A DNA stretch of 6,383 nt from Fidelibacterota bacterium (GTDB lineage Bacteria > Fidelibacterota > UBA2242), in NCBI GenBank assembly GCA_016936335.1, contig JAFGXZ010000240.1:1-6383 (forward strand), written 5' to 3'. A model generated the notes under the pieces. It was not told the DNA's origin, made no database searches, and saw only the letters and a list, made by a program, of their open reading frames with translations. Below, piece by piece: positions 5,386 to 6,383 of the stretch (within the stretch, counting starts at the first letter, position 1; every line of letters starts with the position of its first letter). The position numbers were made by a program, and so were the translations under genes.

Positions 5386-6383
5386 CCCGGTTATTAAATT
5401 TATGATAATATGGATTACTTAACACTAAATGTTTCAATTCTTCAATGATAGATAACTTAAATGAATATTTTGAGTAATTTTTTCGAATTAGGACATCGGA
5501 ACCCAATTCTTCACTGTCAGTATTGGAACTGTGACGAACAGCGATATAATTCGCTTCATCCAGATTGCGTTCAATAATATAACCCAACATCAGAAGTTGA
5601 TCCGACAATGCTGCATCTTCACCGTATAATAAATCGGGATAACCACCTGCTGTAATGATGGCCTCTCTCCGATAATAGCGTGGTGCGCCCGGACCTGGAA
5701 TACAAACCTGAAGCAACGGATTATTCTGGTTGCAAAGGTACTCATCATGGAGAATGATCTGATTATCCAGGGTCAGCTCACCGGTTTCAGAATTACGGGC
5801 AGCCGTTTGATATATACCAATAATCGCCGCAGCGCCACTCCGTTCAAACTGTTTCAATATCTTCGTGACAGGATCGCCAATCAATACATCATCGGAATCC
5901 AGCTGTCCGATTATTCGGTTTTGAGCCTTGTAAACCCCGTAATTCCGGGCGCCTCCTAACGTCATTCCCGATACTTTATACAATTTTATCAGATCAGGAT
6001 ATTTTTCAACATATACCCGGGCTACCTCCGGTGTATTATCATTGCCATTATCGATAATTATCAATTCGATGGGAATACCGGGATCGACGCGTTTACGGAC
6101 ATCAATAATGGATTCGATGGCATAGTGAATTAAATGGGCCCGATTGTATGTTGGTAATACGAAAGAAATCCCATCGCCTAGCGACGGATCAGTGATAACT
6201 TTGCGGCTGAAATAATCATCGGGTAAAAAAGCTCCGATATCTTTCAAATATTTCTGGAAACTGATCGGACCCCACTCAAAACGGGCCGGGTCCTGGGTAT
6301 AGGAAAAATGCCGACCGATTTTCTGGGATTGACGCGCCTCGAATTTCACCTGCAGACCTTCTCCCGGATAATAGGCTTTACCC
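5375..6383 (-). CDS. Family 2 glycosyltransferase (GT-A fold), 5' end possibly outside window
   Basis: Transfers a sugar from a nucleotide donor. Numbered from GTG 6349, the GT-A domain shows FVLPTYNR (63-70), IIIDNGNDN (97-105), GGARNYG (132-138), the metal-binding QLDSDD (149-154; D151/D153), and PGPGAPRYYRREAIITAGGYPD (218-239). Then come GEDAALSDQLL (243-253; ED as catalytic-base motif) and RHSSNT (272-277). No membrane segment is seen. GTG 6349 (324 residues) has AAGG 7 nt upstream within GGGAGAAGG. However, the frame stays open to the window edge and reads KAYYPGEGLQ before it. Also, about 60 residues precede the GT fold, more than a stand-alone enzyme needs, so the protein may start further upstream. 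The stop lies inside the DUF4922 reading frame (11-nt overlap), so the two are one operon. Donor and acceptor cannot be told. Confidence 0.88.
   Translation of the reverse strand, partial: GKAYYPGEGLQVKFEARQSQKIGRHFSYTQDPARFEWGPISFQKYLKDIGAFLPDDYFSRKVITDPSLGDGISFVLPTYNRAHLIHYAIESIIDVRKRVDPGIPIELIIIDNGNDNTPEVARVYVEKYPDLIKLYKVSGMTLGGARNYGVYKAQNRIIGQLDSDDVLIGDPVTKILKQFERSGAAAIIGIYQTAARNSETGELTLDNQIILHDEYLCNQNNPLLQVCIPGPGAPRYYRREAIITAGGYPDLLYGEDAALSDQLLMLGYIIERNLDEANYIAVRHSSNTDSEELGSDVLIRKNYSKYSFKLSIIEELKHLVLSNPYYHKFNNRVGF

Overview
The window looks like part of a bacterial chromosome, probably from the Bacteroidota/Calditrichota/Marinimicrobia side of the tree (FCB-like). This placement is a low-confidence inference. 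It rests on the style of NusA (no long AR repeats, an acidic tail), on a DUF4922-type protein paired with a GT2 glycosyltransferase, and on the mix of strong and absent Shine-Dalgarno sites. No 16S or marker-gene comparison was possible.

Left part (1-3143), all on the minus strand: this is the conserved translation/transcription block. Read in the direction of transcription it runs tRNA-Arg(CCU), a membrane-anchored TPR protein, rimP (30S maturation), nusA (elongation, termination and antitermination factor) and the start of infB (IF2), which leaves the window at base 1. A well-formed promoter and a 9-bp hairpin with a U-tract sit in the 97 bp between the TPR gene and rimP. The U-tract ends only 5 nt before the rimP Shine-Dalgarno. 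rimP-nusA-infB therefore probably starts at this promoter and must be transcribed through a terminator-like hairpin, which is a good candidate attenuator. nusA starts at TTG behind a very strong GGAGGAG.

Middle part (3120-4145), plus strand: this is a small accessory patch. It begins with an unrecognised coding stretch split between two frames (3120-3278 and 3164-3547), possibly a frameshifted gene. A clear sigma70-like promoter follows, then a compact type II toxin-antitoxin operon: a RelB/DinJ-family antitoxin and a YafQ-family mRNA interferase that retains all the catalytic positions known for the family. The two genes overlap by ATGA.

Right part (4234-6383), minus strand: a family 2 glycosyltransferase, whose frame is open to the window edge, overlaps by 11 nt a DUF4922-like protein. 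The latter carries CxxC and HxHxQ motifs of the GalT/Ap4A-phosphorylase/GDP-galactose-phosphorylase (HIT) fold. Together they suggest a nucleotide-sugar or phosphorylase step coupled to glycosyl transfer. The substrate cannot be read from the sequence.

I found no IS element, CRISPR array or integrase. The most interesting points are the rimP leader, the frame-split gene before the toxin-antitoxin pair, and the DUF4922-GT2 couple.
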